The notes under the pieces: generated by a model
What the model saw: only the letters and a program-made list of their open reading frames with translations
Databases searched by the model: none
What the model was told of the DNA's origin: nothing
Part shown: one piece after another, positions 11,992-18,685 of the stretch
Layout: each line of letters begins with the position of its first letter
Numbering within the stretch: the stretch's first letter is position 1
Made by a program: the position numbers and the translations under genes
Source of the DNA: a virus
Length of the DNA stretch: 21,692 nucleotides
Reading direction: 5' to 3' (one strand)
Virus record (IMG/VR): IMGVR_UViG_3300044635_000883
Location: 1 to 21,692 of that record

Positions 11992-12009
11992 GTTAGCAAA
12001 TATACTAAC
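11992..12009. promoter_or_regulatory. Candidate operator: inverted repeat spanning the -7 box
   Basis: On the minus strand GTTAG-TATATTTG-CTAAC: two perfect 5-nt arms embrace exactly the 8-nt -7 element of the ERF promoter. It lies 4 nt past the stop codon of the XRE-type regulator, the natural candidate to bind it. The other two consensus promoters lack such arms. Confidence 0.55.
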
Positions 12010-12027
12010 ATTTTAAATAGTATCAAA
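11997..12027 (-). promoter_or_regulatory. Bacteroidota-type promoter for the ERF gene
   Basis: TTTG (12027-12024, inside the last codons of the XRE gene), 19 nt, then TATATTTG (12004-11997) on the minus strand. Start expected near 11991, giving a ~19-nt leader before the ERF ATG. It would allow ERF and downstream genes to be expressed separately from the upstream genes. Confidence 0.7.
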
Positions 12028-12207
12028 TTTAAACCCTATTAATTTTAAGTAAGTCAAAAAATAATCTGCTCGAGGCCTTGATTTGCCACTTTCCCAATAG
12101 GTAACCCTTTGAGCTGGAATACCCATTTGTTTAGCAAGTGAACTTTTGCTTATTTTCATTTTAATACGATGCTCTTTTGCATCATTCATAATTTGCTGTA
12201 ATGTCAT
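12013..12207 (-). CDS. XRE/Cro-type helix-turn-helix regulator
   Basis: A 64-aa single-domain DNA-binding protein. Residues 19-42 (ISKSSLAKQMGIPAQRVTYW) are the HTH_3 motif: 'S...LA...G.....vs.we.G...P', completed by ESGKSRPRADYF. The absence of any other domain suggests it acts as a dimer on an inverted repeat; such a repeat overlaps the promoter immediately downstream. ATG overlaps the stop of the DnaA-like gene (TATGA). It may auto-limit recombination genes or take part in a lysis-lysogeny choice, though no integrase is present in this window. Confidence 0.85.
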   Translation of the reverse strand: MTLQQIMNDAKEHRIKMKISKSSLAKQMGIPAQRVTYWESGKSRPRADYFLTYLKLIGFKFDTI

Positions 12208-12524
12208 AGGTTGTTTAATATTTTAAGGTAAGTCATGTTAAAATTTTTATCTGTCTTTTGCAGGCTTTTAAACTGCTTTAAATAGTGAATAACTGCGCTG
12301 TGATCTCTATTTATTTGTTGGCCTATTTTCATTAAAGTTAATAATGTTTTACTTTTCATGATATAAGCGTACATTATTCGCGCATCCACCACCTCTCGAA
12401 GCCTTGTTTTGCTTTGTATTTCAGCTTTTGTGATACCCGTAAATTTTTCAATCTCTTGAAATAACAATTCAGTTTGAATGGCCTTTGTGTTATTAATTCC
12501 TGGGATGATAAAGTAATTAATCAT
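12204..12524 (-). CDS. Orphan DnaA domain-IV-like DNA-binding protein
   Basis: From ATG at 12524 (106 aa; a TTG 24 nt further up is possible but less likely). The central segment VDARIMYAYIMKSKTLLTLM and then GQQINRDHSAVIHYLKQFKS matches the DnaA C-terminal domain (Bac_DnaA_C): the DnaA signature 'gR.....l.R.l....T..sl..IG...gRDHsTVlha' is reproduced as INRDHSAVIHYLK. The AAA+ ATPase domain of DnaA is absent. The protein could bind an origin or regulate DnaA-box promoters as an adaptor. ATG overlaps the stop of the preceding gene by 8 nt, and the stop overlaps the XRE ATG. Confidence 0.8.
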   Translation of the reverse strand: MINYFIIPGINNTKAIQTELLFQEIEKFTGITKAEIQSKTRLREVVDARIMYAYIMKSKTLLTLMKIGQQINRDHSAVIHYLKQFKSLQKTDKNFNMTYLKILNNL

Positions 12525-12783
12525 AAGGCAAAAGTTTTTTTTGTTCAATACATTCAGTTAAAAAGTTCAAAGCCTTGTTGTATTTTGCCTCGTCATAAAG
12601 TACACCGTTGAGGTAGATTTCCAATCTTGTAAACTCTTTATTTTTATCCCAAGCTCCGTCATGTAAATTGATGCAGATTTGAAATACATGCCCATAATAA
12701 TTTACAAATGCGTCACCGCAACCTTGTTGCTGGTAAGTTATTGCCAAGCGTGTCAGCAATAATGCTTTGTTCAGGTTTTTCAT
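12517..12783 (-). CDS. Hypothetical protein (88 aa)
   Basis: Starts MKNLNKALLLTRLAITYQQQ, contains CGDAFVNYYGHVFQICINLH and ends EAKYNKALNFLTECIEQKK; mixed alpha/beta with several Tyr and three Cys residues. Second or third gene of the operon, just upstream of the DnaA-like protein. I do not recognise a family. Its leader shares the words ACCATTAAAA and ACTATATG/ACTATG with the leader of the 38-aa gene before it. Confidence 0.7.
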   Translation of the reverse strand: MKNLNKALLLTRLAITYQQQGCGDAFVNYYGHVFQICINLHDGAWDKNKEFTRLEIYLNGVLYDEAKYNKALNFLTECIEQKKLLPYD

Positions 12784-12786
12784 AGT

Positions 12787-12903
12787 TTATTTAGTTTTAA
12801 TGGTTTGTACTTGTGATTTAATATAGATAACCCATTGTCTGTAATTTTGACAAACGCGCGTAGGTGTTGCTGTGGATTTGATAGCTAAAGTTTTCATAGT
12901 CAT
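12787..12903 (-). CDS. Small basic protein (38 aa)
   Basis: A 38-codon frame fills the gap between the 99-aa and 88-aa genes. The product begins MTMKTLAIKSTATPTRVCQN and ends IKSQVQTIKTK; it is strongly basic and mixed in structure. A second ATG lies two codons in. It begins 16 nt after the upstream stop and ends 3 nt before the next ATG. Function unknown; support is spacing, an ATG start and an A-rich leader similar to neighbours. Confidence 0.45.
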   Translation of the reverse strand: MTMKTLAIKSTATPTRVCQNYRQWVIYIKSQVQTIKTK

Positions 12904-12918
12904 ATAGTTTTTAATGGT

Positions 12919-13218
12919 TTATAAAGTATTTAAATAGTAATTCATTAAGTCTTGATTAAAAGTATCTTCAACTAACATATAATTGAAAGTAATATCAGAA
13001 AATTCAGTTTCTAAATATTTTTCTATTTGATATTCATTCATTTCTAATTCAGTAAAAATAAATAATGCTTTATCTTGATTTTCGTTATTTTCCCAATTTT
13101 GTCTTTTTGGTAAATGGTTGCTTACTCTTACTGTTACATCTTCAACATTAAAATAATAAGAAGCCTTGTAAACTATTGAGCTACATTTTATTTGTTCTAT
13201 TATTTCGTATGCTTTCAT
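12919..13218 (-). CDS. Hypothetical acidic protein (99 aa), first gene of the replication operon
   Basis: The protein starts MKAYEIIEQIKCSSIVYKAS and continues YYFNVEDVTVRVSNHLPKRQNW, a beta-rich basic part, then an acidic second half FIFTELEMNEYQIEKYLETE and a Tyr-rich end. It is the first gene behind a consensus promoter, with a ~27-nt leader. Its placement resembles early-expressed host-interaction genes of phages, but no motif supports a function. AT-rich codon use. Confidence 0.7.
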   Translation of the reverse strand: MKAYEIIEQIKCSSIVYKASYYFNVEDVTVRVSNHLPKRQNWENNENQDKALFIFTELEMNEYQIEKYLETEFSDITFNYMLVEDTFNQDLMNYYLNTL

Positions 13219-13251
13219 GATTTCTAAGTATTATGTGTTATTATTATACAG

Positions 13252-13282
13252 CAAAGATACAACCTTTTTTAATACTAACAAA
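13252..13282 (-). promoter_or_regulatory. Bacteroidota-type promoter for the replication operon
   Basis: TTTG (13282-13279), 19 nt, TATCTTTG (13259-13252) on the minus strand: an exact match to TTTG-N19-TAnnTTTG. Expected start near 13245, upstream of the ATG at 13218. It sits directly after the late terminator. Confidence 0.8.
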
Positions 13283-13301
13283 AAAAATAATAACAAAAAA
13301 C

Positions 13302-13332
13302 AAAAAAAGTAGTTAAATTTTTCTAACTACTT
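13302..13332 (-). terminator. Intrinsic terminator of the structural/lysis operon
   Basis: AAGTAGTTA (13307-13315) and TAACTACTT (13324-13332) form a perfect 9-bp stem with an 8-nt loop. On the minus strand it is followed by a T-rich tract (13308-13302 and further T runs to 13281). It lies 14 nt after the stop of the 67-aa membrane protein gene. Confidence 0.85.
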
Positions 13333-13346
13333 GATTTTCAACTTAA

Positions 13347-13550
13347 TTATTTTTGCTCCACTGTCATTTGTGACAATGCTGCACCAACACTACCAACGGT
13401 TAAACCATAAGTGGCAAGCGTTACAACTACGGCAGGAAGCCCAGGAGCTGCTATAATAGCGCCACTAATTGCACCGACAGTTATCATTACACCTCTCACT
13501 TTTTTCCAAAATTTTGGCGTTGGAGCTTTAACTCTTTCTAATAAATTCAT
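13347..13550 (-). CDS. Small two-helix membrane protein (possible holin)
   Basis: The 67-aa product begins MNLLERVKAPTPKFWKKVRG, an amphipathic basic segment, followed by two hydrophobic stretches, ~21-38 (MITVGAISGAIIAAPGLP) and ~40-60 (VVVTLATYGLTVGSVGAALSQ), and a short polar tail. Proteins starting 'LLERVKAPTPKFFKK' are common at the ends of lysis modules in Bacteroidota phages. The two-helix hairpin fits a class II-like holin that would open the inner membrane for the endolysin; the role is inferred. It is separated from the M15 peptidase gene by an inserted homing endonuclease. Confidence 0.7.
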   Translation of the reverse strand: MNLLERVKAPTPKFWKKVRGVMITVGAISGAIIAAPGLPAVVVTLATYGLTVGSVGAALSQMTVEQK

Positions 13551-13551
13551 T

Positions 13552-14073
13552 TTATTTTTTTTTATGTTTTAAATTAGTAATATGATTCCAACTATATCCT
13601 CTTTTTATATCTGATATTGTTGAAATTGAAATTTTATATTGTTCAGATATTAATTTATATTTTCTTTTATCATTTAAAATATTTAAAACATCTGCTGTTT
13701 TAATTTTGCATTGTGAATTTTTTTCTCCTTTGGATGATTTTAAACCAGTTTTAATAGCATGTTTTTGATTTTCACTTGCTGTAACCCATTCTAAATTACT
13801 TAATTTATTATCAGTTTTAATTCCGTTAATATGATTAACTTGTTTCTTATTATATTCATTATTTAAAAAATTTTCAGCAACAAGCCTATGAATTAAAAAT
13901 CTTTTTATTTTTATTCCATTTCCTAAATCAATTGCTAAATATCCTCCACCTTGTAAAATAGGTTTTAAAATTTTATCTGAATTTCTATGTAATTTTTTTA
14001 AACTTTTTATATTACCTAAATCACTAATCATGTAGCGATTTTCATAATTTTTTATAAATTTCCAATTTTCCAT
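13552..14073 (-). CDS. HNH homing endonuclease (NUMOD4-HNH-HTH)
   Basis: Three modules are visible in 173 aa: NUMOD4 (residues 2-45: ENWKFIKNYENRYMISDLGN), the HNH_3 nuclease (57-100: FLIHRLVAENFL, then QVNHINGIKTDNKLSNLEW with H62, N80-H81 and N94) and a C-terminal helix-turn-helix (123-160: KIKTADVLNILN ... ISTISDIKRGYSW). Such free-standing enzymes nick or cut a specific site in related phages and spread by recombination. It lies 1 nt upstream of the 67-aa membrane gene and 35 nt after the endolysin, so it has inserted cleanly into the lysis cassette. The codons are extremely AT-rich relative to both neighbours, in line with recent arrival. Confidence 0.92.
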   Translation of the reverse strand: MENWKFIKNYENRYMISDLGNIKSLKKLHRNSDKILKPILQGGGYLAIDLGNGIKIKRFLIHRLVAENFLNNEYNKKQVNHINGIKTDNKLSNLEWVTASENQKHAIKTGLKSSKGEKNSQCKIKTADVLNILNDKRKYKLISEQYKISISTISDIKRGYSWNHITNLKHKKK

Positions 14074-14108
14074 ATTTATAGTTTTTTACGACCATAAATA
14101 TAATAAAT

Positions 14109-14531
14109 TTATTTTATAATAATAACTTGCTTTCTGTTTTTTGTTTTATTATAAGATATATGCACCCAATCTGGGCCTATTGAATTACCATACTCCCATA
14201 ACAACTGATCAAAGGTTAAATTATCTCTGCACCATTCAAAAAGTTTCTTATTTTCTGCCCTGCTGCCTGCATCAATGTCAATCGCTTCACCTTTTAAATG
14301 CTGCGATGTTGAGCTACCTTTAACAGCCTTATTTAATGCTGCATTTCGGTAAAATGAATTAATACGGATAGGCTTACCATACCACACGCGCAGCGGCTCA
14401 AAACACTTTTCAGCCACTAACACCATAGCTTCAAGCTCTTTTTGTCCTGGCGTGTTATTGATTTTAAGATTTTCAGCCGTTTGGCTAAATGTCGCCTCTT
14501 TTAGTGTTATGTGTTGGCTTATTTTTTCCAT
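14109..14531 (-). CDS. Endolysin, M15-family zinc peptidase
   Basis: A 140-aa D-alanyl-D-alanine carboxypeptidase/endopeptidase-like enzyme (Peptidase_M15_3 type) that cuts peptidoglycan crosslinks for host lysis. From ATG at 14531 the protein starts MEKISQHITLKEATFSQTA. The zinc-binding signature is complete: SQHLKGEAIDID holds the His and Asp ligands and PDWVHISY the second His; INSFYRNAALNKAVKG precedes them as usual. There is no signal peptide, so export through a holin is expected. A TTG 24 nt upstream extends the frame but adds no recognisable sequence. It overlaps the upstream holin-like gene by 47 nt. Confidence 0.9.
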   Translation of the reverse strand: MEKISQHITLKEATFSQTAENLKINNTPGQKELEAMVLVAEKCFEPLRVWYGKPIRINSFYRNAALNKAVKGSSTSQHLKGEAIDIDAGSRAENKKLFEWCRDNLTFDQLLWEYGNSIGPDWVHISYNKTKNRKQVIIIK

Positions 14532-14805
14532 GTGATTTTGTAACAAGTTTTTCAATCGTGGCCATATGTTGACGGTTTTCGCTCTCTAATTCCTCAATTC
14601 TTTTTGTGAGTTTGTTGATTTTGTCTTGCATAATATTAATTTCTTCTTTCAAATGCTCGCTCCATCCCTTCCAAAGCTCAATTACCTTAACATCGTTATC
14701 GATTTCCGCACCGATAACCTCGGCATGTTGCTTTTTGCGGCTGAATAGCCACCCAAAGAAGCCACCACCACCGGCAGTGGCTAAAATAATTAATATCTCT
14801 TGCAT
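14485..14805 (-). CDS. Holin/spanin-like membrane protein with coiled coil
   Basis: From ATG at 14805 (106 aa) the protein has one N-terminal transmembrane helix (residues ~3-21, EILIILATAGGGGFFGWLFS) with a glycine cluster, an RKK positive-inside stop, and then a long coiled coil (KVIELWKGWSEHLKEEINIM and onward to MATIEKLV). This 'TM + coiled coil' plan in front of an endolysin is common in Bacteroidota phages. It could be a holin or i-spanin-like protein; which cannot be decided from sequence. It overlaps the endolysin start by 47 nt. A TTG at 14814 is an alternative start. Confidence 0.75.
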   Translation of the reverse strand: MQEILIILATAGGGGFFGWLFSRKKQHAEVIGAEIDNDVKVIELWKGWSEHLKEEINIMQDKINKLTKRIEELESENRQHMATIEKLVTKSHGKNKPTHNTKRGDI

Positions 14806-14806
14806 T

Positions 14807-16489
14807 TTATACAATGTATGAGGCTAATTGGTCACCATTAGTTTGAACTGTGCTTGCGTTCTTTAAACGCTCTCCTATACTTCCTGCTGTTGTCATGCTT
14901 GATGTTGAAATATTCCATACATCTATTGCACTTAAATAAGCTGTTCCAACTGTATTATCAGTTAAAACGCCTTGACTAACATATTGAGGAAGTGGCACTC
15001 TTAAAGTACCCGTTCTTGTCGGTGATGCTGCGTAAGTTGTGCCAAATCTAACATCTGCCTCGTTAGGATAGCTACCAGTTGCGCTACCGTAAGCCAAAGT
15101 AATATCAGCGTTTAAACTATCTTGTATAACCCAGTAAGGATTAGTACCTGCTGTTACTCTCATTCTTGGAACTTGAATTGCCATTATATTATTTCTATTA
15201 ATAATAGCACCATTTATAGTGGTTAAACCTGATAAAGATGTTGTGCTATTAGAAAGTGAATAAACAGCAGGCACACCATTATTATTATTTACTTGAATTA
15301 TACCAGTAATATTAACAGTTGTACTTGCTTCACTATAAACACAACCACTTATATCACTATTTACATTACCAGTTATATTAATAGTTGCTAAGGATGATGA
15401 AAAAACAGCATAACTTGAAAATGTAAAATTTGAAGGTATTAAATTACCAGTAATGTTTAAAATAGCAGAGTTTGATAAACTTGTAAGCCTTATGCTTGTA
15501 GATACTGTACTAACTGCCCCTTTCGTTGCATATATATTACCGTTTATGTTAACAGTTGCATTTGCGTTAATATTTAATGAACCATTTATATTTCTGCAAT
15601 TATTTTGATTACAACCCCATATATCACTATTAAAATTAACAGCACCAGTCCCATTTATTTGAATAGCAATTGCGCTGCTATCTGTTGTCATATAAAGAGG
15701 ATTAATTATATAACCACCACTTGCAATATTAAAATTAACTGTATTACCACTTGTATGGGCAGTTGTTACAACAGTTGCAGAGTTGTTTCCAATAATACCA
15801 GCCCCATTTTGAACAATATTTCTACTACCTGATAATGATGCAGGTACGGTAAATGAGCCTCCAGTTGTAGTGCCGTAAGTAGTAGATGTACTTTCAGTCA
15901 TTTCAAGTCTTGAAATATATGTAGTAGTTGTTGATGTAGCTGCACTAACATTTAACCTATAATATAAATAAGCAGTTGTATTTGCTAATAAAACTGAAGT
16001 ATATGTAGTTAAAGTATTTGAAGTAATCGTATCTAAAGTTGTCCATGTAGTACCATCATTACTGCCTTGAAAAGTCCAGTCTCTTGGTGTAAGTGCAGCA
16101 CCTCCCGTACTTGTTAAAAAATATCTTTTAATAATTTTACTTGTTGTAAATTGATAGCTTAGCCAAGCTGTACCTGATGTTGTACCCGTTCCAGCCCAAT
16201 ATGTTGCATTTGCAATTTCTTGGTCAAATGCTTTCCAAGCATTAGTACTATCACTACCAGCGTTAACAGTTCCACTTGGCTGAGTATTACCAGTCATTGC
16301 AGGTATAGGCATATTTACCAAAGCCACGCTGCTTATTGAATTTCTTAAAGAAGCAACTGTTATATCTTGGTCAATAGTAATTGTATTACCATTGGCGTGA
16401 ATTGTATCATCTGAAGCAGGCAATGCACCATTATCCCAAATAGCTGTGTTACTCCAATTACCCGTAGCTATTGCAAATCTTGTAGCCAT
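14807..16489 (-). CDS. Tail fibre/spike with F5/8 type C (discoidin) domain and beta-helix-like body
   Basis: A 560-aa virion protein probably contacting host surface glycans. Residues 1-50 (RFAIATGNWSNTAIWDNGAL ... ITIDQDITVASLRN) form a G8-like beta module. Residues ~58-200 look like an F5/8 type C carbohydrate-binding domain: AWKAFDQE, TYWAG, AWLSYQF, PRDWTFQGSNDGTTWTTLDT and YYRLNVSA. After that the G8-like context resumes (GGSFTVPASLSG) and the rest (~225-450) is Asn/Thr/Ser-rich with repeating short strands such as ALNITGNL, TINITGNV, TVNITGII, the pattern of a right-handed beta-helix. The end (NPYWVIQDSLNADITLAYGS onward) is a distinct domain. The lysis genes follow directly. Confidence 0.8.
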   Translation of the reverse strand: MATRFAIATGNWSNTAIWDNGALPASDDTIHANGNTITIDQDITVASLRNSISSVALVNMPIPAMTGNTQPSGTVNAGSDSTNAWKAFDQEIANATYWAGTGTTSGTAWLSYQFTTSKIIKRYFLTSTGGAALTPRDWTFQGSNDGTTWTTLDTITSNTLTTYTSVLLANTTAYLYYRLNVSAATSTTTTYISRLEMTESTSTTYGTTTGGSFTVPASLSGSRNIVQNGAGIIGNNSATVVTTAHTSGNTVNFNIASGGYIINPLYMTTDSSAIAIQINGTGAVNFNSDIWGCNQNNCRNINGSLNINANATVNINGNIYATKGAVSTVSTSIRLTSLSNSAILNITGNLIPSNFTFSSYAVFSSSLATINITGNVNSDISGCVYSEASTTVNITGIIQVNNNNGVPAVYSLSNSTTSLSGLTTINGAIINRNNIMAIQVPRMRVTAGTNPYWVIQDSLNADITLAYGSATGSYPNEADVRFGTTYAASPTRTGTLRVPLPQYVSQGVLTDNTVGTAYLSAIDVWNISTSSMTTAGSIGERLKNASTVQTNGDQLASYIV

Positions 16490-16491
16490 AT

Positions 16492-16674
16492 TTATTCAAC
16501 TATTACAAATGCTTGAGCAAGTTCAAAGCATTCAGTTAATGTTTTATTTAATTGCGTGTCGCTCTTGTGGTTAACTCTGTTACCATCGCCATCAATAAAC
16601 CAACAAGTCATAACCAAGGCGTATAAGTTTGCATCCATCTCATTGCAAACAAATGAATATTTGTAGTCTATCAT
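16492..16674 (-). CDS. Small hypothetical protein between two fibre genes (60 aa)
   Basis: Begins MIDYKYSFVCNEMDANLYAL and continues VMTCWFIDGDGNRVNHKSDT; beta-rich with an acidic turn, ending in a helix TECFELAQAFVIVE. It fits tightly between the two fibre genes (5 nt and 2 nt gaps), so it is likely translated in tandem and may be a fibre assembly or cap protein. No family recognised. Confidence 0.7.
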   Translation of the reverse strand: MIDYKYSFVCNEMDANLYALVMTCWFIDGDGNRVNHKSDTQLNKTLTECFELAQAFVIVE

Positions 16675-16679
16675 AATTA

Positions 16680-18008
16680 TTATATATAAGTTGCTGTTGT
16701 TCTATTAGTCCATGAATCTGTCGCGTGCATTACCGCACTTATGCCGCTGCTTGATAGCGTTAACCTTGTTAGTGTCCATGTAGCTGTGCTTTCTGCTGTA
16801 CCGTCAAGCGCATAGCCTAAATAGTCGTATGTTGCAGTCGTTTCATGCCTACGAATATAGGTTGTTACTATGTTGCCGCTTCCGATTAAACTATTGCTGT
16901 TTATTGTCTTTAATGCTTTATTTTTCCAAAGTTGCGTTGAGCTTTCGTAAATTAAAGCGTCATTGTTTGTTAATGTAGCAGGATTAATATAAACATTGTG
17001 AAGCTCATCAAGCTCCCACCCGTTCATTATCTTAATATATATTTTACCATGGTTAGCGTGAGCATATTCAACATAACCAATTATAACAATGTGGCCCGTG
17101 CTTCCGTTAGGTTTAACATTTGTTACAGCTCCTGCCGTTGTTGGCGACAAATAAAGCACATCTCCATCATTCCATGTCTCGCCTTGCAAACTACCCGTTG
17201 TATTTATGTCTTCAATCTGCCCAACAGTTATGATAAACCCTTCTTGATTATTGGCAATCGTCTCGGTTACGATACCTAAAGTATCTGCGCTGTTGTTGTC
17301 GTTATTTGCTTGAGCTAAATTTATTGCAAGTCTTTGCCCTTGCGCGCCTGATACCTTTACTACTTGATAAGCTGCCTTTGTTAGCTGAATACCCGTGTTG
17401 TTTACTACCCTTGCAACAAGATCAACACCATTTTTTAAAGTAACATTACCACCTTTCAGCAAGGTTTCTGCACTTCCAAGTGTATTATTCCATCTTGTTG
17501 AGCCTACTACGGCTGTTCCCGTTGGCGATGTATCAAGGTTTATTTGTCCTGCTGCTAAATAATATTCTCCTAAATTTACATTTGTAGTTGCTCCCGTGTA
17601 GGGAACTTTTGCATTTAGCGCGTTTTGTAAGTCAGTTTGATTGCTTAATGTACCCGTTATTGCACCCCACACCGGATCTTGTCCACCTATCTGAAAATAT
17701 GCGCTACCACTCCAACGGTAAATTAAACCCGTATCAATAGTAATATAAATTTTACCCGTTTCTCCCGTTACCGGAAGAGCAGCGTAATTAGCAACCTCTA
17801 TAACATCGTCAACATAGCTCGGAAGTTGTGTACTTGGCACCTTTCCGCTGCCGTCAAGTGATGCGTAACCGTTGGCAATGCCTTTATTGGCGGTGTTTTC
17901 CTTTAATACTAAGGCATCAGCCACAGCGTTTTGACTTGGTGCTGTTGTGGTAACACCGTCAGTGATGGTTTGAGCTACTTGAGAGGGTATATTTATATTT
18001 AAAGCCAT
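16680..18008 (-). CDS. Tail fibre protein
   Basis: A 442-aa protein of fibre-like composition (rich in A, G, N, S, T). It has the phage fibre phrases NGYASLDGSGKVPSTQLPSY (residues 46-65), then a small beta domain VIEVANYAALPVTGETGKIY ... YRWSGSAYFQIG, then GTLSNQTDLQNALNAKVPYTGATTNVNLG, a coiled-coil/linker usual in Bacteroidota phage fibres. Residues ~180-330 (RVVNNTGIQLTKAAYQVVKV ... WNDGDVLYLSPTTAGA) resemble the DUF/peptidase-like 'head domain' in structural proteins that recurs in such fibres. The C-terminus is beta-rich. It likely forms trimers. Overlaps the preceding gene by 10 nt. Confidence 0.8.
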   Translation of the reverse strand: MALNINIPSQVAQTITDGVTTTAPSQNAVADALVLKENTANKGIANGYASLDGSGKVPSTQLPSYVDDVIEVANYAALPVTGETGKIYITIDTGLIYRWSGSAYFQIGGQDPVWGAITGTLSNQTDLQNALNAKVPYTGATTNVNLGEYYLAAGQINLDTSPTGTAVVGSTRWNNTLGSAETLLKGGNVTLKNGVDLVARVVNNTGIQLTKAAYQVVKVSGAQGQRLAINLAQANNDNNSADTLGIVTETIANNQEGFIITVGQIEDINTTGSLQGETWNDGDVLYLSPTTAGAVTNVKPNGSTGHIVIIGYVEYAHANHGKIYIKIMNGWELDELHNVYINPATLTNNDALIYESSTQLWKNKALKTINSNSLIGSGNIVTTYIRRHETTATYDYLGYALDGTAESTATWTLTRLTLSSSGISAVMHATDSWTNRTTATYI

Positions 18009-18631
18009 ACTACATTTATTGTTTCGTCCTTTAATGACGGCACGGTTGTCGTTGTAATGTTTCCGCCTACATTAAAATTTATTGTTGTATCAGGAAGTAC
18101 TAAAGTACCACCTGAAGCTATATATACTAAATATGAAAGATCGCTGTTTTGTATCAAAGCTGGAGCGCAACCGCTTGGACCACTTGGAGCGCCAACTATT
18201 GGCAAAGAGCAAAGATTGAATTGTTCTGATAAGTTTAATGTTATGTCTATTTTATACCCTGCAACCTCATCATTAAACCTCTCTGTAAAATCCTCAAATG
18301 TAACCGTGTCACCAACTATAAACCAATCCTCATATAATGGAGCGCGAAGCTGCGCGACAACATCAACGCCCATCTGTAAAGTGTCTGAAAGCACCTCAAG
18401 TTCATTCCTTTGATCTTTATGCACCAAGTCCATAAAAAGCAAAGATAAATTAAGGCTCATTCTTTTATCGTTTATTTGGCCAGGATTGATAACGGTAAAC
18501 ATTAAAGGATAAGTAACGGCCCCGTTAGCTACTAAATCGTATAAATCCCCTATACCGTAGCTATTTATTTGCTGGTGTGCTGTTGCTATTCCCTCGAGAA
18601 TTGCATTTACTTGGTTTAGCGTTCTGTTCAT
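17999..18631 (-). CDS. Tail terminator / neck-like structural protein with beta-rich C-terminus
   Basis: Residues 1-~140 form an alpha/beta domain with the phrases INSYGIGDLYDLVANGAVTY, YPLMFTVINPG, LSLLFMDLVHKDQRNELEVL and, at 105-125, TFEDFTERFNDEVAGYKIDI. 'd.ve....a.YPl....p....' plus 'F.d.f.D.vaGw...i.l' is a pattern I associate with small tail-terminator or neck proteins of Bacteroidota phages. The C-terminal 70 residues after CSLPIVGAPSG are a beta-rich extension absent from the minimal proteins. The genes before (head-tail connector) and after (fibre) agree with a neck/tail location. Function is inferred. Confidence 0.55.
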   Translation of the reverse strand: MNRTLNQVNAILEGIATAHQQINSYGIGDLYDLVANGAVTYPLMFTVINPGQINDKRMSLNLSLLFMDLVHKDQRNELEVLSDTLQMGVDVVAQLRAPLYEDWFIVGDTVTFEDFTERFNDEVAGYKIDITLNLSEQFNLCSLPIVGAPSGPSGCAPALIQNSDLSYLVYIASGGTLVLPDTTINFNVGGNITTTTVPSLKDETINVVWL

Positions 18632-18683
18632 TGATTTTAGCTAAGTAAATCTTTAATTTTTTTTCGTTTTTCGTGTAAGCCAT
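18561..18683 (-). CDS. Possible small basic protein (40 aa), overlapping
   Basis: ATG at 18683 starts 2 nt after the stop of the connector gene and opens a frame beginning MAYTKNEKKLKIYLAKINEQ and ending NSRGNSNSTPANK. It is very basic. It overlaps the next gene by 71 nt in another frame, which is unusual even here. Position supports it and the long overlap counts against it, so it stays tentative. Confidence 0.35.
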   Translation of the reverse strand: MAYTKNEKKLKIYLAKINEQNAKPSKCNSRGNSNSTPANK

Positions 18684-18685
18684 AG

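Noticed and set aside
14109-14555. TTG start at 14555 for the endolysin
   Set aside because: ATG at 14531 gives a typical endolysin N-terminus and less overlap.
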